19,555 bases of DNA. Origin: JANXXV01 sp040002435 (GTDB lineage: Bacteria; Acidobacteriota; Terriglobia; Bryobacterales; Bryobacteraceae). The stretch is from contig JBDUEM010000130.1 of the NCBI GenBank assembly GCA_040002435.1, forward strand, positions 1 through 19,555. Direction: 5' to 3'. Within the stretch, counting starts at the first letter, position 1. Each line of letters begins with the position of its first letter. The position numbers and the translations under genes were made by a program. The notes under the pieces were generated by a model, which did not search any database, was not told the DNA's origin, and saw only the letters and a program-made list of their open reading frames with translations. This document shows, piece after piece, positions 1 through 8,991 of this stretch.

Positions 1-8
1 TGAGCCCG

Positions 9-698
9 GTGAAGATTGGGGCTGGTGCTTCATTGACGAGGTTGAGCTTGATTTCTCCAGTTGAATTCACCATGTTCGATTCCATAGTCTGCCAGGTTCC
101 GGAATACGGTGCGGAAGTTCTGGAGCCTCTTATCGAGCTGGCCGTCCAGATCGCGCGTGAAGGCCGGGAGGGCAGACGCATCGGCACGCTCTTCATGCTG
201 GGCGATCACGAAGCAGTTCTCGCCCGGTCGCGCGCTTTAATTCTCGATCCCTTGCACGGGCATCCCGAATCCGCGCGTCTTATCACCAACCCGGATCTCC
301 GCGGGACCATCAAGGAACTGGCGCAGTTAGACGGTGGGTTCGTAGTCAGCGACAAAGGAGTTTTCGTGGCGGCCTGCCGTTACTTGGACGCGGCCGGTGC
401 CAATGATATCGATGTCTACCTCGGGCTCGGTACCCGCCACCTGGCGGCTGCGAAGATGAGCGCGGTCACGCGGTCCTTGGGCATTGTAGTTTCGCAAAGC
501 GCCACCGTGCGTATCTTTTGCCACGGCAAGCTGACGGCGGAAATCATCCCCGAACTCTGGCTCCTCGGCCGTCACGACCTGCAGATCAAAGGGCAGGTCA
601 CACAGGAAACCATCGGCGGCATCGCCATTATTACGCCAAAACGGGGAGCCGGCGCACAGAAAGTTCGGCCCGCCCTCCGCCCCCCGGTCGGCGTATAA
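9..698 (+). CDS. Diadenylate cyclase (DAC/DisA_N) domain protein, 5' end uncertain
   Basis: The protein carries a DisA_N/DAC domain, the family that condenses two ATP into the second messenger c-di-AMP. Visible signatures are a DGG turn (residues 108-110, family usually DGA) followed by FVVS, the block GLGTRHLAAA (139-148) and the strand-turn IVVSQSATVRIF (159-170). This matches the family layout of DGA, then GTRHR, then a VSE/VSQ strand. The second Arg of the usual RHR motif is Leu here. No membrane helix is visible, so it should be cytosolic and unlike CdaA. I used the GTG at 9, but the frame is open to the window edge, so the gene may begin earlier. An internal ATG at 72 is the other candidate, and neither has a clear ribosome-binding site. 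The C-terminal 35 residues look unstructured. Family assignment is solid; cyclase activity with the altered motif is inference. Confidence 0.83.
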   Translation: MKIGAGASLTRLSLISPVEFTMFDSIVCQVPEYGAEVLEPLIELAVQIAREGREGRRIGTLFMLGDHEAVLARSRALILDPLHGHPESARLITNPDLRGTIKELAQLDGGFVVSDKGVFVAACRYLDAAGANDIDVYLGLGTRHLAAAKMSAVTRSLGIVVSQSATVRIFCHGKLTAEIIPELWLLGRHDLQIKGQVTQETIGGIAIITPKRGAGAQKVRPALRPPVGV

Positions 699-730
699 GT
701 TCTTACCGCTCCGGGATTGCTGGGCCTTCT

Positions 731-3700
731 CTAGAACGTAAACCGCGCGCCCAACCGGAACATCCGTCCCGCATAGTTTCCGTATTGCCCCGTATTGTTG
801 GGGTCAATTCCCGTGGCCGCGCGATTCACCACAAAACTCCGCGTATTCGCCACATACTGGAACAACCCCGTCGCCCGGCTGTTCGGGTTCAGGAATAGCA
901 CCGGGTGGTTCAGAATATTGAAGGCGTCCGCACGAATCTGCATCCGCACGCGCGATTCCTTGCCGAACGAGAAGTTCTTCGCCATGGATGTATCCAGGGT
1001 AAAAGTAGATGGCGAGCGTCCATTGCCCAGAGTGCGCGGCAGGTTCCCAATCTGTGGATTGGTGGCGCTGCCCGGCACGGCAATCGCATCCGGATTGTAG
1101 TAATTCGTCGTGAACGGATTCGTCCGCCAGTTGGGGTTAATCAACGGCACGCCGGGAATCACGTTCGGCCGGATGGTATATCCATCGTTGCCCGCTCCCG
1201 CAACAGGCGATTGGAACCATCCGCTGCTTCCAAGGTAGATCACGCCCGGGTACCCGCTCTGCCAGGTAGTAGTGCCTGAGAGATTGTAGCCGCCAATCAA
1301 ATGATTCATCCACGTCGATGCACTCGCACCGATCAGCTTCCCCTTGCCAAAGGGCAGATCGTAACTGAACGAGGATCGGAACTTGTGCGGTGTATCGAAG
1401 GCAGAGTACGATTTCTCGCGCAGGTTCGTCTGCAGAGACGTCACGCCATAGATGTCGTTCCCGCCCGGCGCGCCGTCGTCCAGCGACTTCGACCAGCTAT
1501 ACGATGCCAGGAACGTCAGCCCCGTGGCAAAGCGCTTCTGCATACCTACCGTCAGCGCGTGATACGAAGAGTTTCCCGATCGGTCATAATCGGCGTTGAT
1601 CAGCCGGTTGAAGAAATTGGGAAACCGCCGCAGCGTCATGATCAAGGTCCCCGGAATCACACTGCCGTCCGAATTGCGAATCTGCAGCGGGTTATAGGCC
1701 GCGCTCTGATTCGTGAAGTCGGCTCCGGCCACCACCAGCGGCGCCGTCGCGGAGAACGGAGCGGCGTTGATCGGCGCAGGTTGCGCATAAAGATGAGTTC
1801 CCTTCGATCCGTCGTACCCCAGGTCCACCGATAGATTGTTACTCAACAGGAATTGCAGGCCGCCATTCCAACGATAGACGGTGGGCATCGCGTTGTTCTG
1901 TGGAATGTAGGAGAACGTGAAACTGTTGGTGTTGTTCATCGCGAAGATCGGCGTACGGTCCAGTGTGCCCGCACTGGGAAGAGGCCCGATGGGATTCGTA
2001 ACCAAATTGATGGGACCCGGGCTCACACCGCCGATATTTTGCGCCGAACTGATAACTCCCGCGTTCACGTTCGCATCGGGATAAATCGCATTGCCATAGC
2101 CCGTCAGGGGCGCCCGGAGCATAGAGAATGACGACCGCCACACAATACTGGGACGGATCGCGTAAGCCAGTCCCAGCCGCGGCTGAAACCCCGTGAAGTT
2201 CGACGGCCACAGTCCGCGCTGATTCTTGCCCGTGTTAGCCCACGTGAATCCGCCTGTTACCGGCGTGCCGTTTACTGTTCCCTGCAGCGTTGGGTCAAAC
2301 CATCCCTGGCGGTCGTACTTCTCGGTGCGCGGCGTTTCATAATCCCAGCGAAGCCCCAGGTTCAATGTCAGCTTCGAGGTCACCTTCCAATCGTCCTGCA
2401 CGAATCCGGCGTAATAATGCCAGCGGTAGTACGCGTTCGATTGCAGCCGCTGGAAACTATAACTATTCAGTGAGCCGAGAATAAGCCCCGCAATCTGTGC
2501 CGAGAGATCGTTCATGCTGCCGGTCGGCGGCGTAACCTGGCCGGAGAAGTTGTAGGAACCGCCGGTCAGCCCCGAGTAAGAGATCCGGTTCATCTGGATC
2601 CTGCGATGCTCGATCCCCATCTTGAAGGAGTGTGCTCCGCGCACCAGCGAGAAGTCCGTGCCGATGCCCAGGTTCACGTCCAACGTGCGGCCTTCTCCGT
2701 TCGCGCCGCGTCCCAGAATCTGTGGAAAACCCGAACCAGCTACGGCGGACAGCAGCCCCAGCGTTGGTCCCCAATCCTGCGAAGAAGCGGCATCGTTCGG
2801 GCCTCGGAACGCGTCCCCACGCGAGTAGGTAATGCGCGTCTCGTTCGACAGCGAGGGCGTGAAAATTCTGTTGTAAATCAGGCCGGTGTTGTAGGACGTC
2901 ACACGGTCCTGGATAATCGGCCCGCCAGGATCGCTGGGTCCGCCCCAGTCAAAGCGGGTTCCCTGCACGGGAGTGACGGAATACCGAAAAGCCAGGCGGT
3001 CCTGTGATCCCAGCAGCTGATCCACTTTGAAGCTATACCGGTTGTCGGTGGAACTCACGCCCCGCACAAAGATAGCGTTGTTTCCGTCAATATCGGGCAG
3101 TCCGTCGGGACGCAGCCAGGTAATGTCGCCCGTCGATTTGCCGGGTGTGAACGGGTACAGTCTCTTCAAGATGCTCTGCGCTTGCGGATTCGCGGCGAGC
3201 TTTCCGGAGAGGTCTCCATTCGGAATCGCGGTCCACTGTGCCGTTGGCAGAAGCAATCCATTCGGGAAGCCCTGGGCGTTTGTCGGATAGTGGTTATAGA
3301 TCGTATTCGTGCGGATGGGCGAAGCAATTGCCGCGTTGATGTTCGTAGCCCGCAGCGTCGGATCCAGAAACTCATATTCGTTGTTGAACTTCCCCGCCAG
3401 TACATCCGCAGTTGGCAGGCGCACACGGGAAGCACCAATGCGCAGCTTCTGCCGCTGCGGCTCGCCGCTGGCCCAGAAGAAAGTTTTGTTTCTGCCGTTG
3501 TAGATCTTCGGGATCACCACCGGACCGCCAATCGCGCCCGTCACCGTGTCGTAGTGCGCAGTGGGGCCAAAGCTGGAACCGAGAAACCGCGTTTGCAGAC
3601 CCGGATCGGTGTGAGACCACGTGAAGTTGCCGTGGAAATCGTTGCTGCCGGACTTCGTCGCCTGGTTGATAATGCCGCCGGTCGTACGTCCAAATTGCGC

Positions 3701-4426
3701 CGGAATCCCGTTTGCCTGCACGGCTACTTCCTGCACGGTGTCTGCCGAAAATGTGATCAGTGCCCGTGCGTTACCGGCCGACATCACGTCAGAGCCGTCC
3801 ACCAGAATGGATCCGCCGCCGGGCCGGCCGCCGCCAACCGTAATCGACCCGCCAGGCGTCACAGCCTGCGTGAACACCGCAGGCATCTCGCTCTGGACGC
3901 CGCCATTGTATTGCGGATCTCCTTGAGCGCCTGGGGCCAGCAACGCCGCCGACAAAGCACTGCGATCGTTAAATGGCAGGTCCTGCAGCAGCTTGTTCTG
4001 AATGGTGGTGGTGACGGCCGAGGAGTTGGGATTGATCAGTGGTACCTCGCCGCTCACGGTGACACTGTCAGTGGTCTGCCCCAACTGCAGCGCGATGTTT
4101 TGTGTTGTCGTTTGGGCTACACGCACTTCCACGTTCTCGGCCTGCGACGCCTTGAATCCGGGAGCGGTAATCTTCACCGTATAAAGCCCAGGCGCCAAAC
4201 CGGAAAGAGTATAGCTCCCCGTATCCGATGTCGCGGTCTTGACCACCCGGTTGCGGGCGATGTCGCGTGCCTCTATTTCGGCAGCTGCGATAGTGGCGCC
4301 ACCGGGGTCCGTGACCGTTCCAGTAATCGACCCGCTCGTGCTCTGAGCGTGAGCCGGAAAGCAGGGCACTAGGATGGATAACAACGCGGCGAGCGCGAAA
4401 CGTGGCGAGAGAAAACGACTGGACAT
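731..4426 (-). CDS. TonB-dependent receptor, Oar-like, with carboxypeptidase-regulatory-like domain
   Basis: This is an outer-membrane receptor of the large acidobacterial Oar-like family, thought to import oligomeric or chelated nutrients with energy from TonB. The 1231-residue protein has a Sec signal peptide (about 1-27, ending AHAQ). Next come an Ig-like carboxypeptidase-regulatory domain (about 30-115, starting SGSITGTVTDPGGA), a plug region (about 117-240) and a long aromatic-rich beta-barrel. Near the C-terminus it has the family hallmark RADAFNILNHP, and it ends in FRLGARFTF with the terminal Phe expected for barrel assembly. The ATG at 4426 has a strong Shine-Dalgarno AAGGAG 8 nt upstream. 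It is divergent from the membrane-anchored regulator at 4638, a candidate controller. The substrate cannot be read from sequence, and no TonB/ExbBD genes are nearby. Length is normal for this group and no frame breaks are visible. Confidence 0.93.
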   Translation of the reverse strand: MSSRFLSPRFALAALLSILVPCFPAHAQSTSGSITGTVTDPGGATIAAAEIEARDIARNRVVKTATSDTGSYTLSGLAPGLYTVKITAPGFKASQAENVEVRVAQTTTQNIALQLGQTTDSVTVSGEVPLINPNSSAVTTTIQNKLLQDLPFNDRSALSAALLAPGAQGDPQYNGGVQSEMPAVFTQAVTPGGSITVGGGRPGGGSILVDGSDVMSAGNARALITFSADTVQEVAVQANGIPAQFGRTTGGIINQATKSGSNDFHGNFTWSHTDPGLQTRFLGSSFGPTAHYDTVTGAIGGPVVIPKIYNGRNKTFFWASGEPQRQKLRIGASRVRLPTADVLAGKFNNEYEFLDPTLRATNINAAIASPIRTNTIYNHYPTNAQGFPNGLLLPTAQWTAIPNGDLSGKLAANPQAQSILKRLYPFTPGKSTGDITWLRPDGLPDIDGNNAIFVRGVSSTDNRYSFKVDQLLGSQDRLAFRYSVTPVQGTRFDWGGPSDPGGPIIQDRVTSYNTGLIYNRIFTPSLSNETRITYSRGDAFRGPNDAASSQDWGPTLGLLSAVAGSGFPQILGRGANGEGRTLDVNLGIGTDFSLVRGAHSFKMGIEHRRIQMNRISYSGLTGGSYNFSGQVTPPTGSMNDLSAQIAGLILGSLNSYSFQRLQSNAYYRWHYYAGFVQDDWKVTSKLTLNLGLRWDYETPRTEKYDRQGWFDPTLQGTVNGTPVTGGFTWANTGKNQRGLWPSNFTGFQPRLGLAYAIRPSIVWRSSFSMLRAPLTGYGNAIYPDANVNAGVISSAQNIGGVSPGPINLVTNPIGPLPSAGTLDRTPIFAMNNTNSFTFSYIPQNNAMPTVYRWNGGLQFLLSNNLSVDLGYDGSKGTHLYAQPAPINAAPFSATAPLVVAGADFTNQSAAYNPLQIRNSDGSVIPGTLIMTLRRFPNFFNRLINADYDRSGNSSYHALTVGMQKRFATGLTFLASYSWSKSLDDGAPGGNDIYGVTSLQTNLREKSYSAFDTPHKFRSSFSYDLPFGKGKLIGASASTWMNHLIGGYNLSGTTTWQSGYPGVIYLGSSGWFQSPVAGAGNDGYTIRPNVIPGVPLINPNWRTNPFTTNYYNPDAIAVPGSATNPQIGNLPRTLGNGRSPSTFTLDTSMAKNFSFGKESRVRMQIRADAFNILNHPVLFLNPNSRATGLFQYVANTRSFVVNRAATGIDPNNTGQYGNYAGRMFRLGARFTF

Positions 4427-4637
4427 CGGAAGAACTCCTTGGTTCCCTACTGACTTGACTGTACGTAATCGATGACTGCGAGAAGACTTACCGGGATTTA
4501 ATCACTGATCTGAGATCTCCGCAAGGTGCTGATTCCTGCGAAGACCGTTAAGGTGGGCACTAAGCTTGTGAATCAGATACTTGCTGGGCTACTGATGCAA
4601 TGATAAGGTGTGGCGTAACGGATGTAAAGGCTTGCTT
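4427..4637. other. Divergent intergenic region between receptor and regulator
   Basis: This 211-bp gap holds the start regions of two divergent genes. It contains the receptor's AAGGAG, the regulator's AAAGG at 4626-4630, and a perfect 8-bp palindrome GAGATCTC near 4512-4519. I found no convincing -35/-10 pair on either strand. If the regulator controls the receptor, its operator should be here. Confidence 0.4.
4435..4440 (-). promoter_or_regulatory. Ribosome-binding site of the TonB-dependent receptor
   Basis: The minus strand reads AAGGAG 8 nt before the ATG at 4426. It is one of the strongest Shine-Dalgarno sequences in the window and fixes the receptor start. Confidence 0.8.
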
Positions 4638-5918
4638 ATGGCCAGCGATTCTCAGGGCATCGCAACATTTTCCGGAAATTCCGGCGACCTTCGCGCACTC
4701 GTGCAGCGCGAACTCGAACGGCTTCTCGAAGCGGCGGAGTTCCGTCAGAGCGAACAATCCAAGCGGCTGCTCCAGTATCTGGTGGTGCACTCCTTGGACG
4801 GCAGCGCCGAGGGAGTCCGAGAGAGGGCTATCGGTGCCGCGCTGTTCGGGCTCGAATCGGGCTATGACACGAATCAGAATCCGATTGTTCGGGTTCGCGC
4901 GAACGAAGTCCGGAAGCGGTTGGCCAGATACTATGCCCGCGTAGGACCTCAGCCCCTTCAGGTGGAGATTCCCGCAGGCGGATACCGGGCGGAGTTCCGC
5001 CAGGAAGCTGCCGCGCCCGAAACGGCGTTGCCGGTGCCGGAGGCAGCGCTCGTCGAGGAACCAGCAGGGCGTCGCCATCCCTGGCCGGGTGGCAAGGCCC
5101 TCTACTTAGGTTTGCTGCTGGCTGCCGCCGCTGTCGCTGTTCTTGTGTTCAGTATCACCTCGGGTGCGCCCAGCGATTCGCTCGAAGCCTTTTGGCAGCC
5201 TGCCCTGGATGCGCCATCTCCCGTGATCATCTGCGCGGGTCATCCTGTGGTCTATCGCTTTTCCAGCCAGTTTCAAAAGGAAGTCACCGGCCGCGTGGCC
5301 TCTCACTACGAAGTTCTGACCCGTCCCTTGAATCTGGATCCGGATCAGGTCCTGCATGCCCGCGACATCGTGCCTGTGCCGAATCAGTACATCGGGTTAG
5401 GATCGGCGGAAGCCGTGGCGCAAATTCACGGATGGCTCGCCCGCCGCAAGAAGGACTCGACCATCCGCTTTGGGAACGACCTGACCTTCACTGATTTTCG
5501 AAATTCACCCGCAGTCGTCATCGGAGCATTTCAAAACAAGTGGATGATCGAGCTCACTAAGAACCTGCGGTTCATTTTTGACACCGCCGGGGGCAGGCCG
5601 GAAGTGCGGGATACGCAAACCGGCAAAACCTGGAGCCTGCCGGGCCTGAAGGAAGATGGACAGACCACCGAAGACTATGTGCTCATCTCGCGCTTGTTGA
5701 ATTCGGCCAGCGGCGAATTCGTCGTGGCGGCCGCTGGAATCACGCAATACGGAGGGCACACCGTAGGAGAGGTCTTGAGCGACCCGCAGGTCCTGAACAA
5801 GGTCATGAAGACCGCGAAGAGCGGATGGAAAAAGCGCAGCCAGCAGTTGCTCTTTCACGTGCAGGTGATCGGCGCCACGGCGGGCCCGCCCCAACTCATC
5901 GCGTTTCATGAGTGGTAG
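4638..5918 (+). CDS. ToxR-like membrane-anchored winged-helix regulator
   Basis: The first about 120 residues form a DNA-binding domain common in Acidobacteria. Blocks SKRLLQYLV, RERAIGAALFG, YDTNQNPIVRVRANEVRKRL and IPAGGYRAEF parallel the helix-helix-wing order of OmpR/CadC-type domains. A Pro/Ala-rich linker follows, then one hydrophobic helix (about 153-173, ALYLGLLLAAAAVAVLVFSI). The extracytoplasmic domain (about 180-426) contains FRNSPAVVIGAF, EDYVLISRLLNS and AAAGITQYGGHTVGEVL, blocks I recognise from other acidobacterial proteins of this architecture but cannot tie to a ligand. I chose ATG 4638 (426 aa) over GTG 4608 because AAAGG lies 7 nt upstream and the extra residues do not fit the domain. 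The layout suggests sensing outside and DNA binding inside without a kinase, as in ToxR/CadC. The likely target is the divergent receptor gene or the downstream amidase. Regulatory function is inferred. Confidence 0.75.
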   Translation: MASDSQGIATFSGNSGDLRALVQRELERLLEAAEFRQSEQSKRLLQYLVVHSLDGSAEGVRERAIGAALFGLESGYDTNQNPIVRVRANEVRKRLARYYARVGPQPLQVEIPAGGYRAEFRQEAAAPETALPVPEAALVEEPAGRRHPWPGGKALYLGLLLAAAAVAVLVFSITSGAPSDSLEAFWQPALDAPSPVIICAGHPVVYRFSSQFQKEVTGRVASHYEVLTRPLNLDPDQVLHARDIVPVPNQYIGLGSAEAVAQIHGWLARRKKDSTIRFGNDLTFTDFRNSPAVVIGAFQNKWMIELTKNLRFIFDTAGGRPEVRDTQTGKTWSLPGLKEDGQTTEDYVLISRLLNSASGEFVVAAAGITQYGGHTVGEVLSDPQVLNKVMKTAKSGWKKRSQQLLFHVQVIGATAGPPQLIAFHEW

Positions 5919-5926
5919 CCCCGTCG

Positions 5927-5932
5927 TACAAT
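5927..5932 (+). promoter_or_regulatory. Possible -10 box (TACAAT) of the amidase gene
   Basis: TACAAT matches the -10 consensus at 5 of 6 positions and lies 8 nt before the ATG at 5941, which has no Shine-Dalgarno sequence. Transcription would start at or within a base or two of the start codon, so the mRNA may be leaderless. It sits in the 22-bp gap after the regulator gene. No clear -35 box is visible. Confidence 0.35.
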
Positions 5933-5940
5933 AATCAGTC

Positions 5941-6954
5941 ATGATCCGGATGCGGCACGTCCTCACTGCGCTAGTTCTGACTCTGCCTTCGTTGTTACCC
6001 GCGGAAGTACACGACGTTGTTCCCAAGGTGTACTACCGCAACTTCGGGCATGCGAACCCCGTGCTGCTTCGCATCAAACCGGGCGACACAGTGCGCACCA
6101 AAACCATCGATGCCGCAGGCTATGACGAGAAGGGTGTCAAGCGCCATCCCGAGTCCGGCAATCCGCTCACTGGTCCGTTCTACATCGAAGGCGCCGAACC
6201 GGGTGACGCGGTCGTCATCAAGCTCGGCAAGGTCCGCCTGAATCGCAACTGGGGCTATACGGCCTACCGGTTGGGCCTCTTCGCTCTGCAGCCGGATTAC
6301 GTCGAAGGCGTCTACTCCAGCCGCTACAAGGACAACGTGGTGATTGAAGGGCGCTCGAATTCGGTTCCCTGGGATATCGACCTCGATAAGCAAACCGTAC
6401 ATCTTCGCGAACCGGCAAGCTCCCGCATCAAGCTGGAGTTTCCGGTTCATCCGATGCTGGGCTGCATTGGAGTGGCCGCTCCGAGCGAATTCGCCCCCAT
6501 CAGCGGCATCTCCGGTTCCTACGGCGGCAACATGGATTACAACGAGGTGGCAGAAGGCGCCAGCGTCATCCTCCCCGTCTCACATCCCGGCGCATTTCTC
6601 TACATCGGTGACGGCCACGCCATCCAGGGCGACGGTGAGGCTACCGGAACCGGCGTAGAAACCAGCATGGACGTGGAGTTCACCGTTGAGCTACGCAAAA
6701 AGGCCAATCTCAACAATCCGCGCCTGGAGACGAACGACTATCTCATCAGCGTCGGCAGCCAGCCGGAGTTTGCCAGTTCGCTGGATCGCGCGCTACAGAT
6801 CGCTACAACGGATATGGTCCGCTGGCTGGTGGCTGATTACGGCCTCGAGCCATGGGCCGCACATCTTCTCGTGGGATATCAGAGCCGTTACGACGTGGTC
6901 ACCGTTGCCGGTTCCATGGCCCTGAAGATCCCCAGGAAATACCTGCCTCACTGA
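5941..6954 (+). CDS. Exported acetamidase/formamidase family protein
   Basis: It belongs to the FmdA/AmdA family, which hydrolyses formamide, acetamide or similar short amides to ammonia and the acid. Family blocks are present in order: a GD-rich N-terminal beta region, HPMLGCIGVAAPSE (160-173), GSYGGNMDYNEV (182-193) and the hallmark GDGHAIQGDGE (223-233). Unlike classical cytosolic members, it opens with a hydrophobic segment ending LPAE (about 6-22) that reads as a Sec signal peptide, so it is probably periplasmic. Length (337 aa) is slightly short against typical amidases of about 400 residues. The ATG at 5953 is an alternative start that would keep the signal peptide. It lies 22 bp behind the regulator gene, and its last 7 bp overlap the end of the convergent secreted-protein gene. 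The true substrate is unknown. Confidence 0.85.
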   Translation: MIRMRHVLTALVLTLPSLLPAEVHDVVPKVYYRNFGHANPVLLRIKPGDTVRTKTIDAAGYDEKGVKRHPESGNPLTGPFYIEGAEPGDAVVIKLGKVRLNRNWGYTAYRLGLFALQPDYVEGVYSSRYKDNVVIEGRSNSVPWDIDLDKQTVHLREPASSRIKLEFPVHPMLGCIGVAAPSEFAPISGISGSYGGNMDYNEVAEGASVILPVSHPGAFLYIGDGHAIQGDGEATGTGVETSMDVEFTVELRKKANLNNPRLETNDYLISVGSQPEFASSLDRALQIATTDMVRWLVADYGLEPWAAHLLVGYQSRYDVVTVAGSMALKIPRKYLPH

Positions 6955-8816
6955 ACGGCGATCGTCACCGTATTCGAAGTCTGCCCGTCAACAGACACCG
7001 TTACATCCACCGCGCCTGCGCCCCTCAGATTCAGGTTCAGTGGAACGTTGACCTGATCCAGGCCCGTGAAGCCTGGAGTCGGGCCGGCATAGGATGGCGC
7101 AGTGGCAACACCCTTGATATTCACCTTTACGTTGTCCAGTGAACTACGGTTGCGAATGCCGGTTCCGTACAACGTCAGATAGATCGGCGTATCGATGCCC
7201 AGTTGAATCGGCACTGGTGTGCATGTGTTATTCGCGCACTGAAAAACGGTCACTGGAGCTTGCAGTGCCGGATTGCCTATCTGCACGCGGATTGCTGTTG
7301 CGGCCGCCACTCCAGTGCCGCTCCCATTCGCGGAGAACAGTGTCGGTGCCACCGCCGTGACAGTCGCCGTCGCCGTACTGGACGCCGCCCCTGCGGTTGC
7401 CGCAATCGTGATCGGCCCGGGCGCGGTTCCCTCCGGCACTACGAAATTGATCTGGCTAGGCGAGACATAGACCAGCGGAGCATTGCGCTGAGTCCCCGCG
7501 GAATCCGTCACGGTGAGGGTAACGCCCCCAAGTGTAGTCGGCAGCGGCTGCGTGTTGGCACTCTCGGTTCGGAATACCGGATTAGTGAAGTAGAACGACG
7601 CCAGCGAATTCGGCGCGATGGTTGCACTAACCGCCGCGGCAGATTGCACGTCCCCTGGAATTACGCCGTAATAACGTGCCATCCAGTAAGGCAGAATGTA
7701 ATCGACGCCCGGACTTTCAATCAGGCCCGATCCTCCTCCCTTCAATTGAAAGGGATCACGCTGCCACAGGAAATCCGTCGGAGGCCGCATCGCAACGGGA
7801 ATCGGATCGCATGCTCTGCCATTGCACACCGTAACGCTTTTCGAGAGATCCACCGCCACATCGCGTTTCTGCCTCTGCAGCCATTGGTCCAACAGTCTGC
7901 GCGTCTCGGCATCGCGCGTAGCGTCCGGGCCTCGCAGTGCGCGGTCTACCAGATTGAAAAAGGGATTCTGATGAGACGCCGTGTAGTTACGGACAATTTG
8001 GTATGCGTCCCGGTTGTCGCCGTTGTCCTGAATCCGCACCAGGTTGTAGAAGGTCAGATAGTCCAGATTGAACTTGAAATAGGAGTCGAGGCTCTGTACA
8101 TCAAACGTTACGCCGGTCCTCGTAGGAAGCACAATGAAAGGTCCGCTCACCGTGTTGCTCGGGTCCACATGCCGCGTCACCTGCAGCAGCATCTGCAGTT
8201 GCTCGGGACGGGTTTGAAACGTATTTCCGATATCGTCGTTCGGCGACCATTGATGGCGCGAAACGAAACCGGTCCAACGCGTCGCCAGATCCCCCGCCGC
8301 CTTCTTGACGTTTACGTCATCCACCATGTCGTAAGCTACAGCAACGCCGAAGTACGCACCCACCAGTTGATCCCGAGACGTGTCGTCAATCCAGATCCAT
8401 GGCGGATTCTGGCCGATCGTGTGCGATGTTTCCTCGCCCGCAATCCCTCCGGCGAACGGTGAGTTGGCACGCACCATGCACCGCGCCAGCCGGTTGTTGC
8501 CCGTTACGTCTGTCAGCGCGGCCAATCCGGCCAGCGCCGCATTGACGTTGGCCAAAGCATCCGCGGACTGGGTCACCTTATAACGAAATGACTCGGCTGC
8601 CAGATAGGCGCCGGTCCACAGCGCGGAGTCCCCGCACCGTGTGTACCCAACGATCTCGGTACTAGTCGCCGATGCATAAATAGGGTCTAGTATCGTGCCA
8701 AACGGAAGATGCCGGGCCTTAATCGCGGCTTCGATCGCCAGTGCATCGGCTTCCGCGCCATACGCAGGGACTAGCAACGAGAAAGCCGCCAGCCCGATCC
8801 AGAGTCGTTTTAACAT
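6948..8816 (-). CDS. Secreted protein with helical N-terminal region and TIGR03437 C-terminal domain
   Basis: The product has a Sec signal peptide (1-20, ending PAYG before AEA). Residues 25-385 are Trp/Tyr-rich and helix-prone, with CGDSALWTGAYLAAESF, WIDDTSRDQLVGAYFGVAVAYD and ILPYWMARYYG. This spacing resembles an alpha/alpha-toroid such as glycan-active or cyclase-like folds, but I do not recognise a catalytic signature. From about 391 to 622 it carries the Ig-like module known as the Solibacter uncharacterised C-terminal domain (TIGR03437), with PLVYVSPSQINFVVPEG and GLDQVNVPLNL. Two Cys pairs (CNGRAC, CANNTC) suit an oxidising compartment. The ATG at 8816 has GAGGGG 5 nt upstream, a good ribosome-binding site. 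The gene ends within the 3' end of the convergent amidase. Function is unknown. Confidence 0.8.
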   Translation of the reverse strand: MLKRLWIGLAAFSLLVPAYGAEADALAIEAAIKARHLPFGTILDPIYASATSTEIVGYTRCGDSALWTGAYLAAESFRYKVTQSADALANVNAALAGLAALTDVTGNNRLARCMVRANSPFAGGIAGEETSHTIGQNPPWIWIDDTSRDQLVGAYFGVAVAYDMVDDVNVKKAAGDLATRWTGFVSRHQWSPNDDIGNTFQTRPEQLQMLLQVTRHVDPSNTVSGPFIVLPTRTGVTFDVQSLDSYFKFNLDYLTFYNLVRIQDNGDNRDAYQIVRNYTASHQNPFFNLVDRALRGPDATRDAETRRLLDQWLQRQKRDVAVDLSKSVTVCNGRACDPIPVAMRPPTDFLWQRDPFQLKGGGSGLIESPGVDYILPYWMARYYGVIPGDVQSAAAVSATIAPNSLASFYFTNPVFRTESANTQPLPTTLGGVTLTVTDSAGTQRNAPLVYVSPSQINFVVPEGTAPGPITIAATAGAASSTATATVTAVAPTLFSANGSGTGVAAATAIRVQIGNPALQAPVTVFQCANNTCTPVPIQLGIDTPIYLTLYGTGIRNRSSLDNVKVNIKGVATAPSYAGPTPGFTGLDQVNVPLNLNLRGAGAVDVTVSVDGQTSNTVTIAVQ

Positions 8817-8991
8817 ACCTGCCCCTCAAATAGAGACGCCCTACATCAGAAGAAGTTGCTATCGAAGTTCTCAGGAGTTCCCTAGACGCGGCCGTGCCTC
8901 TGACCCGCGCAAAAAAAGTTCAATGCCATGAGCCAATTGGGCGTCCCCGCTGCGCGTATTTCATCGTGCCCCAAACGGCAAACAAACTCAT

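Noticed and set aside
3182..4372. 396-codon open frame on the plus strand opposite the receptor gene
   Set aside because: It is rich in Arg/His/Gln without any domain pattern and is fully antisense to a clear TonB-dependent receptor; GC-rich antisense frames often stay open.
7203..8462. 419-codon open frame on the plus strand opposite the 6948-8816 gene
   Set aside because: It has Arg-rich, low-information sequence with no recognisable motif, while the minus-strand frame has a signal peptide, a ribosome-binding site and a known C-terminal domain.
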